Under the pieces are notes generated by a model, which saw nothing but the letters and a program-made list of their open reading frames with translations, was not told the origin of the DNA and did no database searches. From an uncultured Acetatifactor sp. (lineage in GTDB: Bacteria; Bacillota; Clostridia; Lachnospirales; Lachnospiraceae), in contig CAJUAP010000028.1 in NCBI GenBank assembly GCA_910584435.1, positions 1 to 53,276 of the forward strand: a stretch of 53,276 nt of DNA, in the 5' to 3' direction. The translations under genes were made by a program, and so were the position numbers. The first letter of the stretch is position 1. Each line of letters starts with the position of its first letter. Of this stretch, positions 8,422 through 17,718 are shown one piece after another.

Positions 8422-10551
8422 TTACTCATGATGCGTTTCAGGAATAAATACCCTGGTAGATGCCGGATCCTCTTTCACAGCCTCTTTTGCCTCCGCAATG
8501 GCTTCCTTGCAGAATGTCTCCTGGGACTGATAGATATGCTTCCCCCGCTTATCGGCCTTCTCATAAGTCCCGTCTGTCTGCAGCACTGATGCCTTCACAT
8601 TGTCCTTTAACTGGCATTGCAGAATATGCAGCAATTTCTCCTTCAGCTCCGGCCGCTCCACAGGGAACAGGATTTCGACACGGCGCTCCAGATTACGGGG
8701 CATCCAGTCCGCACTGCCGCAGTAAATCTCATAATGCTCATCATTCTCAAAATAGAATATCCTGCTGTGTTCCAGGAAATTTCCCACAATGGAACGAACC
8801 GTAATATTCTCGCTGACATCCTTGATACCTGTTTTCAGACAACAGATTCCTCTTACAATCAGATCAATCTTGACCCCTGCCGCACTGGCCTCATACAGTG
8901 CCGCAATCACATCCCTGTCACAGAGAGAATTCACTTTCGCAATAATGTGTGCAGGTCTGCCGGACCGGGCAAACTTTTTCTCTCTGTCAATGAGGTACAG
9001 GAACCTGTCCTTTAACCACAGGGGCGCCAGTGCCAGCTTATTCCACACAAGGGGTTCCGAATAGCCGGACAGCATGTTGAATACCGCCGTTGCATCCTCT
9101 CCAATGGCCTCGGAACAGGTCAGCAGTCCCACATCCGTATACAGTTTGGCTGTGGCATCATTGTAATTGCCTGTTCCAAGATGTACATAACGCCGGATAC
9201 CATCTTCTTCTTTGCGCACCACCAATGTAATCTTGCTGTGGGTCTTCAGTCCCAGCAGACCGTAAATCACATGACATCCGGCCTTTTCCAGCTTTTTCGC
9301 CCACACAATATTATTTTCCTCATCAAAACGGGCCTTCAGCTCCACCAGAACCGTCACCTGTTTGCCATTGTCCGCAGCCCTCTCCAATGCTGCAATAATG
9401 GGTGAATTGCCGCTGACACGGTATAAGGTCTGTTTTATTGCCAGCACTTCCGGATCTCTTGCCGCCTGGGCAATGAAATCCACCACCGGCTCAAAGGTCT
9501 GATAGGGGTGATGCAGCAGAATATCACCTTTCTTGATTTCGTCAAAAATCACACACCCTGCCGGCAGCTGCGGCACCTGCTGGGGTGTGAATCCGGGTGC
9601 TTTCAAGTGCCGGAACCCGTCCAGTCCATACACTTTCATCAGCACGGTCAGATCCAGCGGCCCGTCAATGGCATAGATGTTTTCTTCTTCTATGTGCAGC
9701 TCTTCTTTCAATATCTTCAAGAGCCGCTTATCACAGCCTGCCTCCACCTCCAGCCGGATTGCCTCGCCCCGCTGGCGCTTTTTCACCTGCTTCTCAATTT
9801 CCTTCAGCAGATCCGCCGCCTCATCCTCCGCAATGGTCAGATCCGCATTGCGCATAATACGGAAAGGATACGCGCAGACAATATCATTGCTCAGGAAGAG
9901 TTTTTGTATATTCCTCTCGATGATTTCCTCCAGCAGAATGATTTTCTTCCCCTTCCCCTCTACGGGCAGCTCCACAATACGGCTGAGTACATTGGGCACC
10001 TGTACCGTGGCAAATTCCAGTTCCTCCAGACTGTTCTTCTTATGCACAAGGGCAGCAATGTTCAGCGTCTTGTTCCGTATCAGCGGAAATGGCCGCGAAG
10101 AATCCAGCGCCATGGGCGTCAGCACGGGATATACAAGCTCTTCAAAATACTTATCTACATAATCGGCCTCTTCCCTGGTCAACTCTTCATGCCTGCCAAT
10201 AATCTGCAGCCCGTTCTGCCGAAGCTGCGGCACAAGAGAACGATTATAGGTGGAATACTGCAGATCCACCAGGGAATGAATCGCGGTATTGAGTTGTTCT
10301 AACTGCTCCTTGGGGGTCAGCCCTGCAATATCCCGCTTTTGATATTTGGCATTCACCATATCCCTCAGCGAAGCAACCCGGATCATAAAGAATTCATCCA
10401 GATTGGAAGCGGTAATGCTTAAGAATTTCAGTCTCTCAAACAAAGGAATCGTCTTATCTCTCGCCTCGTTCAACACTCTGTGGTCAAACAAAAGCCAGCT
10501 CATCTCTCTGTTGGTATAATATTTCGGATTATAGAAATTAATTTCACCCAT
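8422..10551 (-). CDS. ppk1: Polyphosphate kinase 1
   Basis: Reversibly transfers the ATP gamma phosphate to inorganic polyphosphate. The 709-residue length fits PPK1. N-terminal domain NREMSWLLFDHRVLNEA and ASNLDEFFMIRV is followed by the head domain and two PLD-like catalytic domains. LKTHSKITLVVR carries the autophosphorylated His and HLGTGNYND follows; SADWMPRNLERRVEILFPV closes the second catalytic domain. The start follows AAGGGGTGCAATT. It lies 27 nt after ppx, so synthesis and degradation of polyphosphate are encoded together. Confidence 0.97.
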   Translation of the reverse strand: MGEINFYNPKYYTNREMSWLLFDHRVLNEARDKTIPLFERLKFLSITASNLDEFFMIRVASLRDMVNAKYQKRDIAGLTPKEQLEQLNTAIHSLVDLQYSTYNRSLVPQLRQNGLQIIGRHEELTREEADYVDKYFEELVYPVLTPMALDSSRPFPLIRNKTLNIAALVHKKNSLEELEFATVQVPNVLSRIVELPVEGKGKKIILLEEIIERNIQKLFLSNDIVCAYPFRIMRNADLTIAEDEAADLLKEIEKQVKKRQRGEAIRLEVEAGCDKRLLKILKEELHIEEENIYAIDGPLDLTVLMKVYGLDGFRHLKAPGFTPQQVPQLPAGCVIFDEIKKGDILLHHPYQTFEPVVDFIAQAARDPEVLAIKQTLYRVSGNSPIIAALERAADNGKQVTVLVELKARFDEENNIVWAKKLEKAGCHVIYGLLGLKTHSKITLVVRKEEDGIRRYVHLGTGNYNDATAKLYTDVGLLTCSEAIGEDATAVFNMLSGYSEPLVWNKLALAPLWLKDRFLYLIDREKKFARSGRPAHIIAKVNSLCDRDVIAALYEASAAGVKIDLIVRGICCLKTGIKDVSENITVRSIVGNFLEHSRIFYFENDEHYEIYCGSADWMPRNLERRVEILFPVERPELKEKLLHILQCQLKDNVKASVLQTDGTYEKADKRGKHIYQSQETFCKEAIAEAKEAVKEDPASTRVFIPETHHE

Positions 10552-10578
10552 AATTGCACCCCTTACCCAATCATTTTG

Positions 10579-12120
10579 CTAAAATATCTTCCGTTGTTTC
10601 AGCACCGGCTCAACGCTGAACACTTCCTGGAAGAACTCTCCCCGCCGTTCAAAATATCCCTTCTCCAGCGTAATATCCTCCTGTGTATCCACCATGAGAA
10701 TCAGTTTCTTCTCAGAGAGTGATGCCTTCAGCCCTTTGAGTTTCTGCTTATGGCTTCTGTCCAAACCGCTTGCCATCCTGAGAATTGCCGTCAGTTTTGC
10801 CACGATCAGAAAGGAAGCCCCATCCAGCCCTGCGGCTCCCGCCTGCTGCCAGTCATAAATATATCTGCTATGGTTAAAACGCACCACATTTGCCACAATC
10901 TCCCGCTCCAAATGAGATAACCCTATAATTTCCGTTGCCATGATGATCTGATAGGAAGTCTCTCCAATGTTTATCATACTGACATATTTTCCGCAGTCAT
11001 AAAGGATTGCCGCAAGCCGAAGATAAAGACGCTCCCTCTTGCCCAGACCATGAACCTTTTTCATGCTGTCAAATATGGTGGTGGTAATATTTTCCAATGT
11101 CTCTGAGCGCTTCTTGCTCCCCATATAACGTTTGCTGATATTTATGGCACAAGCCACAATATCCTGTTCAAAATCATGCTCCCCCCGGAACATTTTAATT
11201 TTCTCCGCATATTCATAGGCAATCCCGTCACAGAGTGTAACGCCCGGCGCCCAGATGCGCTGCGCTCCCATCAGTTCCGCAATATCCTTAGTAAGAACGG
11301 CGCTGATGAATACTAGGGGAAACCGTTCTTCGGGAATATCCATAAACTGCGCTGTCTGGGCAGGACTTTTTGACCGGAGGTTCTCCATAAATGCTTCAAA
11401 TTCCGACTCTTCCAGAAGCAGTTTACCCTCCTTCCCCTTGATCCGCACCACCCAGGGAGAAATGTATTCGTCTATGATAATCAGATTCTTAATCTCCCGA
11501 TCCTTCAGATACAGCTTTTTATATGTCCCCAGCTGTGCCATGGCCATTTCGTTGATCATATTTTCCGTCCGGAAGCTCTTGGGTGCAAAGCGATTCAGAT
11601 AGTCCTGAATGCGCAGAACACCCAGCCGCAGGTTCTGGGTGGAGACCAGGGTATCATTGTCAAAAAGGGATAATTGGATGCTGCCGCCCCCGATATCTAA
11701 AATGGCCGTTTTCTCCTCAATAATTTTCCGGAAGCTCTCCCCTTTGGATGCAACGGACTTATAATCCAGAAAACGCTGTTCGGAATTATTCAGTATTTCC
11801 ACCTTTATCCCTGTGCGCTGGGCAATCTGGTCCTGCACAATGGTAGTGTTCTCCGTCTCCCGAATGGCGCTGGTACCGTATGCCTTATAATTCTCCACCT
11901 TATAAGCGCTCATAATCTCGGAGAATTCTTTTAAGGTCCTGCAGAGCTCATCCATCTTCTCCCTGCTGATCTTGCCTTTTGCAAAGGTATCGGAACCTAG
12001 ATCCAGACGTCTGCTGATACAATCAATCTCACGCATATTGTTCCTGCCTGAAAACTCAAATATTTTCATAGTCAGCTCATAGCTTCCCACATCAATTGCT
12101 GCAAAGGTCCTGACACTCAC
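10579..12120 (-). CDS. ppx: Ppx/GppA-type exopolyphosphatase with HD domain
   Basis: Removes terminal phosphate from polyphosphate, or the 5' phosphate of pppGpp. The 513-residue length fits Ppx. N-terminal ASKHA ATPase fold: FAAIDVGSYELTMKIFE (phosphate loop 1), YGTSAIRETEN, and AILDIGGGSIQLSLF (phosphate loop 2). The C-terminal half is HD-like helical (YLRLAAILYDCGKYVS, LSHLEREIVANVVRFNHSRY). The GTG start overlaps the stop of the upstream ATPase gene by 4 nt (GTGA), so translation is coupled. Substrate choice between polyP and pppGpp cannot be read from sequence. Confidence 0.92.
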   Translation of the reverse strand: MSVRTFAAIDVGSYELTMKIFEFSGRNNMREIDCISRRLDLGSDTFAKGKISREKMDELCRTLKEFSEIMSAYKVENYKAYGTSAIRETENTTIVQDQIAQRTGIKVEILNNSEQRFLDYKSVASKGESFRKIIEEKTAILDIGGGSIQLSLFDNDTLVSTQNLRLGVLRIQDYLNRFAPKSFRTENMINEMAMAQLGTYKKLYLKDREIKNLIIIDEYISPWVVRIKGKEGKLLLEESEFEAFMENLRSKSPAQTAQFMDIPEERFPLVFISAVLTKDIAELMGAQRIWAPGVTLCDGIAYEYAEKIKMFRGEHDFEQDIVACAINISKRYMGSKKRSETLENITTTIFDSMKKVHGLGKRERLYLRLAAILYDCGKYVSMINIGETSYQIIMATEIIGLSHLEREIVANVVRFNHSRYIYDWQQAGAAGLDGASFLIVAKLTAILRMASGLDRSHKQKLKGLKASLSEKKLILMVDTQEDITLEKGYFERRGEFFQEVFSVEPVLKQRKIF

Positions 12121-13625
12121 CTGCCCATACCTCCTGTCTCTAAATTTTTTCCCCTCACATAGTCAATAAACTGCTGTGCGGTACGTCCTGATAATCCCCC
12201 ATGAGAAAGCTCCCATTTGTTCGCTTCCAGCAGCAGTTCTTCCTCCGGTATGAAGATACCGCTGCGCTTTGCCAGTACTTTTACGATTTCCTGAAACCTT
12301 TTCTTATCCGGCGCCCCGAAATAAATCGTCACCCCAAACCGGTATACCAGTGAAAGCTTCTCCTGTACCGTATCACTGGTGTGCATATCCTGCCGTATCT
12401 CTTCTTTGTCGCCATAATTCTCCCGAATCAGATGACGGCGGTTAGAGGTCGCATAGATGAGCACATTTTCAGGTTTTCTTTCCAGGCCGCCCTCAATGAC
12501 CGCCTTCAGGTACTTATACTCCGTCTCAAACTCTTCAAAGCTTAAATCATCCATGTAAATGATAAATTTGTAATTGCGGTTTTTAATCTGGCTGATCACC
12601 TGGTTTAAGTCCTGAAACTGATGTTTGTAAACCTCAATAATGCGTAAGCCCCTGCTGTAAAATTCATTGGCAATCGCCTTGATACAGGAAGATTTCCCCG
12701 TACCTGCATCTCCGTAAAGCAGACAGTTATTGGCAGCTCTTCCGGACACGAAAGCTTCCGTGTTCTCCACAAGTTTCTGTTTTTCCAGTTCATATCCCAC
12801 CAGATCATCCAGACACACATGAGCGATATTGCGGATAGGTTCAATCCGTACCCCCTGCATCCCGCCGCTTCCATAATCATTCCCGTAATGGGTTCCACAG
12901 CCTCCCTGCATTCCCTCTCTGCCATCGTAAATGCAATCTCCGTCCGCCGCTTCATGCACAACACGGAATGCCTTGTGAAGGCCGAACCTGCCCACGCCGT
13001 ATTCCTTGTAGAACCGGGTCAGTGTATCCTTCATTTCCTCCGGGGTATGATCCTGGCAGAACTTTTCAGCCAATTCACAGATGCGTGCACAGATTCTGGT
13101 GTTGTAGACCTTGCTCACCCCATGTTTTGTCTTCCCCATCCCGCCATCGCAGCCATCATCATAACAGTTGACATAATTTTCTATCAGGGAGAATTCTCCC
13201 GCCTGCAGCTTCTCGCACATGGGGCCGAAATCATAATCATATAACTCCTTGAAGATAACAATATCATGAAGCACCGCCTCGTTGATACTGCCCTGAACCG
13301 CTCCGCGGATCTCACAGCTGCAGCTGTAGCTGTTCTCATGATTTACCAGAAGGTTGGTCAGATAGCAATGCCATAAATTCCCATGAAATCCATAGGTTCC
13401 CGCCAATTCTATCAGTCTGTGAATGCAGTCGTAAAATAATCCCCGCATTTCTTCCTGCAGACAGAAGCTCCCGGCAGCGCCTATGCTTCTCGCAGTGTTC
13501 ATGTTTTCTCCGGCGCCCATATACACATTTTCCGCTTCCATATAATGATCCATAAGCCATGCCATATCCTGCAGCAGCGCTCCGTCCTGTAACGTCCTGT
13601 ATACAATCAATTCCTTTTCTCTCAT
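12117..13625 (-). CDS. DUF815-family AAA+ ATPase
   Basis: A 502-residue protein with an N-terminal region of about 250 residues of unknown fold and a C-terminal AAA+ module: Walker A LLYGDAGTGKSS, Walker B FIIYMDDLSFEE, sensor-1 LIYATSNRRHLI, and arginine-containing VYRFGVTIYFGAPDKK. This arrangement is that of the DUF815 family, conserved ATPases without a settled function. It starts 1 nt after the pheA stop and overlaps ppx by 4 nt, so it is in the middle of an operon. The link to polyphosphate metabolism is inference from position only. Confidence 0.85.
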   Translation of the reverse strand: MREKELIVYRTLQDGALLQDMAWLMDHYMEAENVYMGAGENMNTARSIGAAGSFCLQEEMRGLFYDCIHRLIELAGTYGFHGNLWHCYLTNLLVNHENSYSCSCEIRGAVQGSINEAVLHDIVIFKELYDYDFGPMCEKLQAGEFSLIENYVNCYDDGCDGGMGKTKHGVSKVYNTRICARICELAEKFCQDHTPEEMKDTLTRFYKEYGVGRFGLHKAFRVVHEAADGDCIYDGREGMQGGCGTHYGNDYGSGGMQGVRIEPIRNIAHVCLDDLVGYELEKQKLVENTEAFVSGRAANNCLLYGDAGTGKSSCIKAIANEFYSRGLRIIEVYKHQFQDLNQVISQIKNRNYKFIIYMDDLSFEEFETEYKYLKAVIEGGLERKPENVLIYATSNRRHLIRENYGDKEEIRQDMHTSDTVQEKLSLVYRFGVTIYFGAPDKKRFQEIVKVLAKRSGIFIPEEELLLEANKWELSHGGLSGRTAQQFIDYVRGKNLETGGMGR

Positions 13626-13626
13626 G

Positions 13627-14751
13627 TCAGTAATTCCCCAATATCTTCATATTCTTCGCTTCATCCCGCAGCCCCCGCAGCGCATTCTTCACGGCGCTGT
13701 CTGCCAGATTCCCCTCGAAATCAATAAAAAACCGATATTCCCAGGTCCTGTCCTCCACGGGCCGGCTCTCTATTTTCGTCATGTTCAGATGATTATAGAT
13801 AAAATGAGACAACATATGGTAAAGGGAGCCGCTTTCATGAGGTATCTCAAAACATATGCTGATCTTTTTCGCATCCTTTCTGAATATCTTCTGATTGGTC
13901 ACTATGATAAACCGGGTGGAATTAGAGCCGGAATGGTTGACCTTTCTCTGCAGTACCTGCAGTCCATACACCTGTGCCGCATGTTCCCCCGCGATGGCCG
14001 CCTGGGTCTTATCCTGCTCATCCGACACCTTCTTCGCCGCAAACGCATTGTTCTGCATACTGATCTGCTGCCAGTCATGCTGTGCCAGATACTTAGCGCT
14101 CTGCATCAGAGACTGCGGATGGGAGTACACCGTTCTGATATCCTCCAAAGCAGCCCCCGGCACCCCCAGCAGACAATGTTCTATTTTTATAATCTGTTCT
14201 CCTACAATATAATTCTCATATTCCTGGAGCAGATCATAAATTTCATTCACGATGCCCGCGGTAGAATTCTCAATGGGAAGAACTGCGAAATCCGCACTGC
14301 CTTCCTCAATGGCTCCCATAGCATCCCGGAATGTCTCCACATGAAAACTATCCACGCTGTCACCGAAATACTGCATCATGGCCGCCTGGGAATACGCTCC
14401 CTCCGCTCCCTGGAACACCACCCTGGCCTTCTTCGTATCCAGTTCCTCCACACCGATAAAGGGCAGCTTTCCCTGACTTCCCTTTTCCGTCAGAAGCTGG
14501 TACTGCAGTTTCCTGCTCATGGACATAATCTGTTCAAACAGCTCTTTCACACCCTGGGCATTGAATTCGTCATGTGTCAATGCCGCCACCTTCGCCAGCT
14601 TCTCCGCCTCGCGCTGTCTGTCGAATACCTTTTTCCCTGTGTTGATCTTATACTCTGCCACCTGTCTGCATACATCCATACGCTGTTCATACAACGCCAC
14701 AATCCGGGCATCAATCACATCAATCTGTTCCCTCAATTCACTCAAATCCAT
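13627..14751 (-). CDS. pheA: Bifunctional chorismate mutase / prephenate dehydratase
   Basis: P-protein that turns chorismate into prephenate and then phenylpyruvate for phenylalanine synthesis. The first 85 residues are an AroQ-type mutase (LSELREQIDVIDARIVALYEQR). Residues about 105-285 are the dehydratase, with FQGAEGAYSQAAM, LPIENSTAGIV and the catalytic NSTRFIIV. The C-terminal ACT domain, with SGSLYHML and the phenylalanine-binding ESRP motif (KIESRPVEDRTWEYRFFID), implies end-product inhibition. AGGAGAAGG lies 3 nt from the ATG. First gene of the operon, behind a leader of about 200 nt. Confidence 0.96.
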   Translation of the reverse strand: MDLSELREQIDVIDARIVALYEQRMDVCRQVAEYKINTGKKVFDRQREAEKLAKVAALTHDEFNAQGVKELFEQIMSMSRKLQYQLLTEKGSQGKLPFIGVEELDTKKARVVFQGAEGAYSQAAMMQYFGDSVDSFHVETFRDAMGAIEEGSADFAVLPIENSTAGIVNEIYDLLQEYENYIVGEQIIKIEHCLLGVPGAALEDIRTVYSHPQSLMQSAKYLAQHDWQQISMQNNAFAAKKVSDEQDKTQAAIAGEHAAQVYGLQVLQRKVNHSGSNSTRFIIVTNQKIFRKDAKKISICFEIPHESGSLYHMLSHFIYNHLNMTKIESRPVEDRTWEYRFFIDFEGNLADSAVKNALRGLRDEAKNMKILGNY

Positions 14752-14960
14752 CTTCCTTCTCCTGTTGCATTTTTATATTCTCTTTTCTCTCCACACTTAC
14801 CTCTATGCCTATGCAGCCGACACGAACAACACATAAACTCGGTGCAGGACAAAGCGCAAAGGACGCGCTTGCATTCTTCTCGGAATGTTTTCTTAGGCCG
14901 GGTACTTTCCGACCTTGGAAAATCTTCATTCTGTTCACACTTTTCCTTTTTTCTATCTTA
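14752..14960 (-). promoter_or_regulatory. Long pheA leader, possibly structured
   Basis: About 200 nt of leader precede pheA on the minus strand. It contains an AAGCGC/GCGCTT hairpin around 14850-14873 and GGTCGG...CCGGCC pairings. TATAAG at about 14962-14957 could be a -10 element. I looked for the T-box signature (TGGNACCGCG) and did not find it. No convincing phenylalanine-rich leader peptide is visible either. Confidence 0.35.
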
Positions 14961-14973
14961 TACCAAAACCATC

Positions 14974-15002
14974 TTGATAGCAAGCAAAAAGGGGTGTAAA
15001 AT
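14974..15002 (+). promoter_or_regulatory. Promoter of the DUF5050-like gene
   Basis: TTGATA (14974-14979) and TAAAAT (14997-15002) are 17 bp apart, about 30 nt upstream of the start codon. Confidence 0.65.
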
Positions 15003-15031
15003 AGAAGGAAAGAATGTGCGAAAGGAATAGA

Positions 15032-16054
15032 ATGATTATGAAAAAATCAATGATAATCACACTGGGCATACTGTCTGCCATCCTTGTAATTGCCTTCATC
15101 ATCTGGTCGGCAATCTCCGGCCGTGTAGCCATGAACCCTCCTGGTACCGTGGGCAATACCGCAGGCAATCTCTACAATGAGGGAATGTTCTGTGAATATG
15201 ACAATATGGTATACTTTGTCAATTCCTATCCCAATGGGGGCATTTTCTCCATGTCTCCGGATGAGAGTAATATTACCCGCCTGAATTCCATGCAGGCACG
15301 AAATATCCTGGCCGGCGGACAATATCTTTACTACTTTCATACCGGCACTCTGGCTTCCGACACCAGCTTTTCCCAGCTGCCTGGGACAAAATCATTTAAC
15401 CGGTGCAAATTAAACGGAGGTGAGGATACAACTTTATCAAGAGATCTTATCTCCATGGGCCAGCTGGTTGACAATTACTTATACCTGCTGACTGCCAGCG
15501 GCAATCAGAATACATTTCTGAAACAGAAAATCGACAATTCCGAAAAGGTAAAACTGGCTGACTACGTCATCATGCCTGCCTGTGCAGTCAACGGAATGAT
15601 CTATTACAGCGGCAGCAAGGATCACTATCTCCATGAGCTGAATACCACAACGGATGCAGACCGTGTCATGTGGGAAGGCGCCGTATGGAATCCTGTGGTG
15701 GAGGGAGATTATGTATATTACATGAATATCTCAGACAATTACAGGCTTTACCGGTATTCTTTATCACAAAATACCGAGCAGAAATTAACCGATGACAGGG
15801 TTGACTGTTTCAATGTAGGAAGCGGATATATCTATTATCAGAAGAATCATGCCGACACACCCCAGCTCAAAGTAATGAGTATGGACGGCAGCAGCTCATG
15901 GATACTGGCAGAAGGCAATTACACCCATATTAACATGACTTCCCAATATGTATATTTCCAGGCGTTCGGAGATCCATATACTCTATATCATTCCCGGGTG
16001 GGAAGCAACAATTACCAGACTTTCACAGCTGCCAGCGAAGCCATCGGCCAGTAA
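15032..16054 (+). CDS. Membrane-anchored DUF5050-like beta-propeller protein
   Basis: About 340 residues. An N-terminal membrane segment (MIITLGILSAILVIAFIIW) anchors a long extracytoplasmic domain made of repeated strands with Tyr-rich blades: MVYFVNSYPNGGIFSM, YLYYFHTG, MIYYSGSKD, YVYYMNISDNYRLYRYS, YIYYQKN, YVYFQAF. That repeat spacing is typical of DUF5050-type propellers, which are thought to bind wall or surface ligands; no function is established. Three in-frame ATGs (15014, 15032, 15038) compete. I favour 15032, with AAAGGA 5 nt upstream, but 15038 is also possible. Confidence 0.7.
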   Translation: MIMKKSMIITLGILSAILVIAFIIWSAISGRVAMNPPGTVGNTAGNLYNEGMFCEYDNMVYFVNSYPNGGIFSMSPDESNITRLNSMQARNILAGGQYLYYFHTGTLASDTSFSQLPGTKSFNRCKLNGGEDTTLSRDLISMGQLVDNYLYLLTASGNQNTFLKQKIDNSEKVKLADYVIMPACAVNGMIYYSGSKDHYLHELNTTTDADRVMWEGAVWNPVVEGDYVYYMNISDNYRLYRYSLSQNTEQKLTDDRVDCFNVGSGYIYYQKNHADTPQLKVMSMDGSSSWILAEGNYTHINMTSQYVYFQAFGDPYTLYHSRVGSNNYQTFTAASEAIGQ

Positions 16055-16107
16055 CCCCCATGCGGCGGGCTATTCCACCCTGCACGAAACACCTCTCGTA
16101 TCTTGCA

Positions 16108-16452
16108 CTACTCTTCAATATGATCCTGTCCCTGGCTGAGAATCGTAACAATATGTGAATCTGCCAGGGAATAGAATATGGTCTTACCCTCCCGGCGGTT
16201 TTTCACCAGATCCATCTGCTTTAATATCCGCAGCTGATGGGAAATCGCCGACTGGGACATACCGAGAACGGCAGCAATATCATAGACACACATTTCAGTG
16301 CTCAATAATACATATAATATTTTCAGTCGTGTTCCGTCTCCAAATACCTTGAAAAATTCCGCCAGATTCTGCAGCTCTTCCTCAGGCGGCATCTTCTCGT
16401 CAATGATTTCCAATGTCTGTCTGTCCACATGGATATATTCGTTTTCTTCCAA
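16108..16452 (-). CDS. ArsR/SmtB-family metal-sensing repressor
   Basis: A 114-residue winged-helix repressor: FKVFGDGTRLKILYVLL, EMCVYDIAAVLG, recognition helix SQSAISHQLRILKQMDLV, and wing REGKTIFYSL. The alpha-5 zinc ligands of SmtB/CzrA are all present in register: Asp98-x-His100, His111 and Glu114. The alpha-3 site is reduced to one Cys (CVYD instead of CVCD). It should therefore sense Zn(II)-type ions. The TTG start is chosen because GGAGG lies 7 nt upstream. It follows apbE after 108 nt and may be co-transcribed. No metal exporter is adjacent, so its target is unknown. Confidence 0.88.
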   Translation of the reverse strand: MEENEYIHVDRQTLEIIDEKMPPEEELQNLAEFFKVFGDGTRLKILYVLLSTEMCVYDIAAVLGMSQSAISHQLRILKQMDLVKNRREGKTIFYSLADSHIVTILSQGQDHIEE

Positions 16453-16560
16453 ATTTATACCTCCTATTCCAGTTCCGTCTCTCCACTCCGGTGCCCTATC
16501 CAGGGAAGGAATTTCCTCCTTGACATTTCTTAGCTGGACTTGCCCTTATACACCGCACAA

Positions 16561-17634
16561 TCACTGCATGTTAGATGTCCAATATTGCTTCATGCCATCC
16601 GACATAATCACATCTCCGTCTGTCCGTATGAACAGCGCCTCAGCCCCATAAGCTCCGGCCAGTGCCATTCCCTTTTCAGGCCCAAGAATGAAACATGCCG
16701 TGGAAAGTCCGTCACTGAGCATACCGTCCTCAGACAATATGGTAACGCTGCATACACCGCTGTCCGCAGGATATCCTGTAGCCGGATCCAGAATATGATG
16801 ATAACGTCTTCCGTCCGCTTCCACATACCTTTCATAATCCCCGGAAGTAGACACAAACCACTGCCCCTGCAATGACAGCACCCCTGCAAAGGAAGAAGGT
16901 GCAAAGGGATTCACAACTCCCACCTTCCAGCTTGTACCATCCGGTTTCCTGCCATATGTCAGCACACTCCCGCCCACGGAAATCACTGCACCTGTCATTG
17001 CCGTCTGTTCTTCCAGCAATGCCTGAATCCCTGTCAGGGCAAATCCTTTCCCCACGGCGCCGAAGTCAAGCTGCATTCCCGGCTGCAGATAAACCTTCTC
17101 CTGACCGTCTTCTCCTGCCTCCAATCGGACTAATTCACTTCCGCACCTGTTCAACGCCTGCTCCAATTCTTCCACGGCAGGCACCCGGAACCCTTCCGTC
17201 TGTGTTCCCAAAGCCCAGCTGTCAATATTCCACAGACGTACCACAGGCCCCAATGTCACATCAAAAGCTCCCTCCGACGCCTCCGAAAGGGCAATGCACT
17301 CTCTCAAAAGCTCCGCCAGCTCCTCCGATAAAGGATACCCTTCCATACTGCCTGCGGAAGCATTTACCCCATATACCTCTGAAGTCTCCAGCCGCCAGGA
17401 AAGCATTTCCTGTTCCAGCTCCTCCGCAAACCTTTCAACATTTTGAGAAAACTTCTGCGCCGTCTCTTCTTCCCTGCAGTATAATCCCTGCTGCATCACC
17501 GTTCCCATTGCCGTATCCGTATAATTCCAGGGGCCAGATACCGTATTCCATGGGTCTGACATCGTATTGCTGCCGCAGCCGCAGCACACGAAACACAGAG
17601 CACAAATCAAAAGCTTTTTGAAAAAGCACTTCAT
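16561..17634 (-). CDS. apbE: FAD:protein FMN transferase (ApbE), lipoprotein
   Basis: Attaches FMN covalently to threonine in exported flavoproteins. A lipoprotein signal ends ICALCFVCCGCGSN, so the enzyme is anchored outside the membrane. The conserved pattern follows: YTDTAMGTVMQ, FGAVGKGFAL (FAD binding), ISVGGSVLTYG, TSGDYERY, RYHHILDPATGYPAD and MLSDGLSTACFILG with the Mg-binding Asp. The ATG at 17634 has AAGGA 7 nt upstream; the ATG 9 nt earlier has no spacing. It is divergent from the NusG-II and Gx genes, suggesting a shared redox task. Confidence 0.95.
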   Translation of the reverse strand: MKCFFKKLLICALCFVCCGCGSNTMSDPWNTVSGPWNYTDTAMGTVMQQGLYCREEETAQKFSQNVERFAEELEQEMLSWRLETSEVYGVNASAGSMEGYPLSEELAELLRECIALSEASEGAFDVTLGPVVRLWNIDSWALGTQTEGFRVPAVEELEQALNRCGSELVRLEAGEDGQEKVYLQPGMQLDFGAVGKGFALTGIQALLEEQTAMTGAVISVGGSVLTYGRKPDGTSWKVGVVNPFAPSSFAGVLSLQGQWFVSTSGDYERYVEADGRRYHHILDPATGYPADSGVCSVTILSEDGMLSDGLSTACFILGPEKGMALAGAYGAEALFIRTDGDVIMSDGMKQYWTSNMQ

Positions 17635-17718
17635 TTTATTCATCCTTTTTGCTATACTATAATTGTCCTGCCGTATCGCATTTTATCCTATTATGAAAAT
17701 ATGAAAAGAGGTTATATC

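Noticed and set aside
14738..14983. Possible leader peptide for pheA (81 codons)
   Set aside because: No ribosome site, no run of Phe codons, and it overlaps the pheA start; kept only as an unexplained leader.
13624..15030. Plus-strand open frame of 468 codons
   Set aside because: Antisense of pheA and of its leader, with shadow-type composition.
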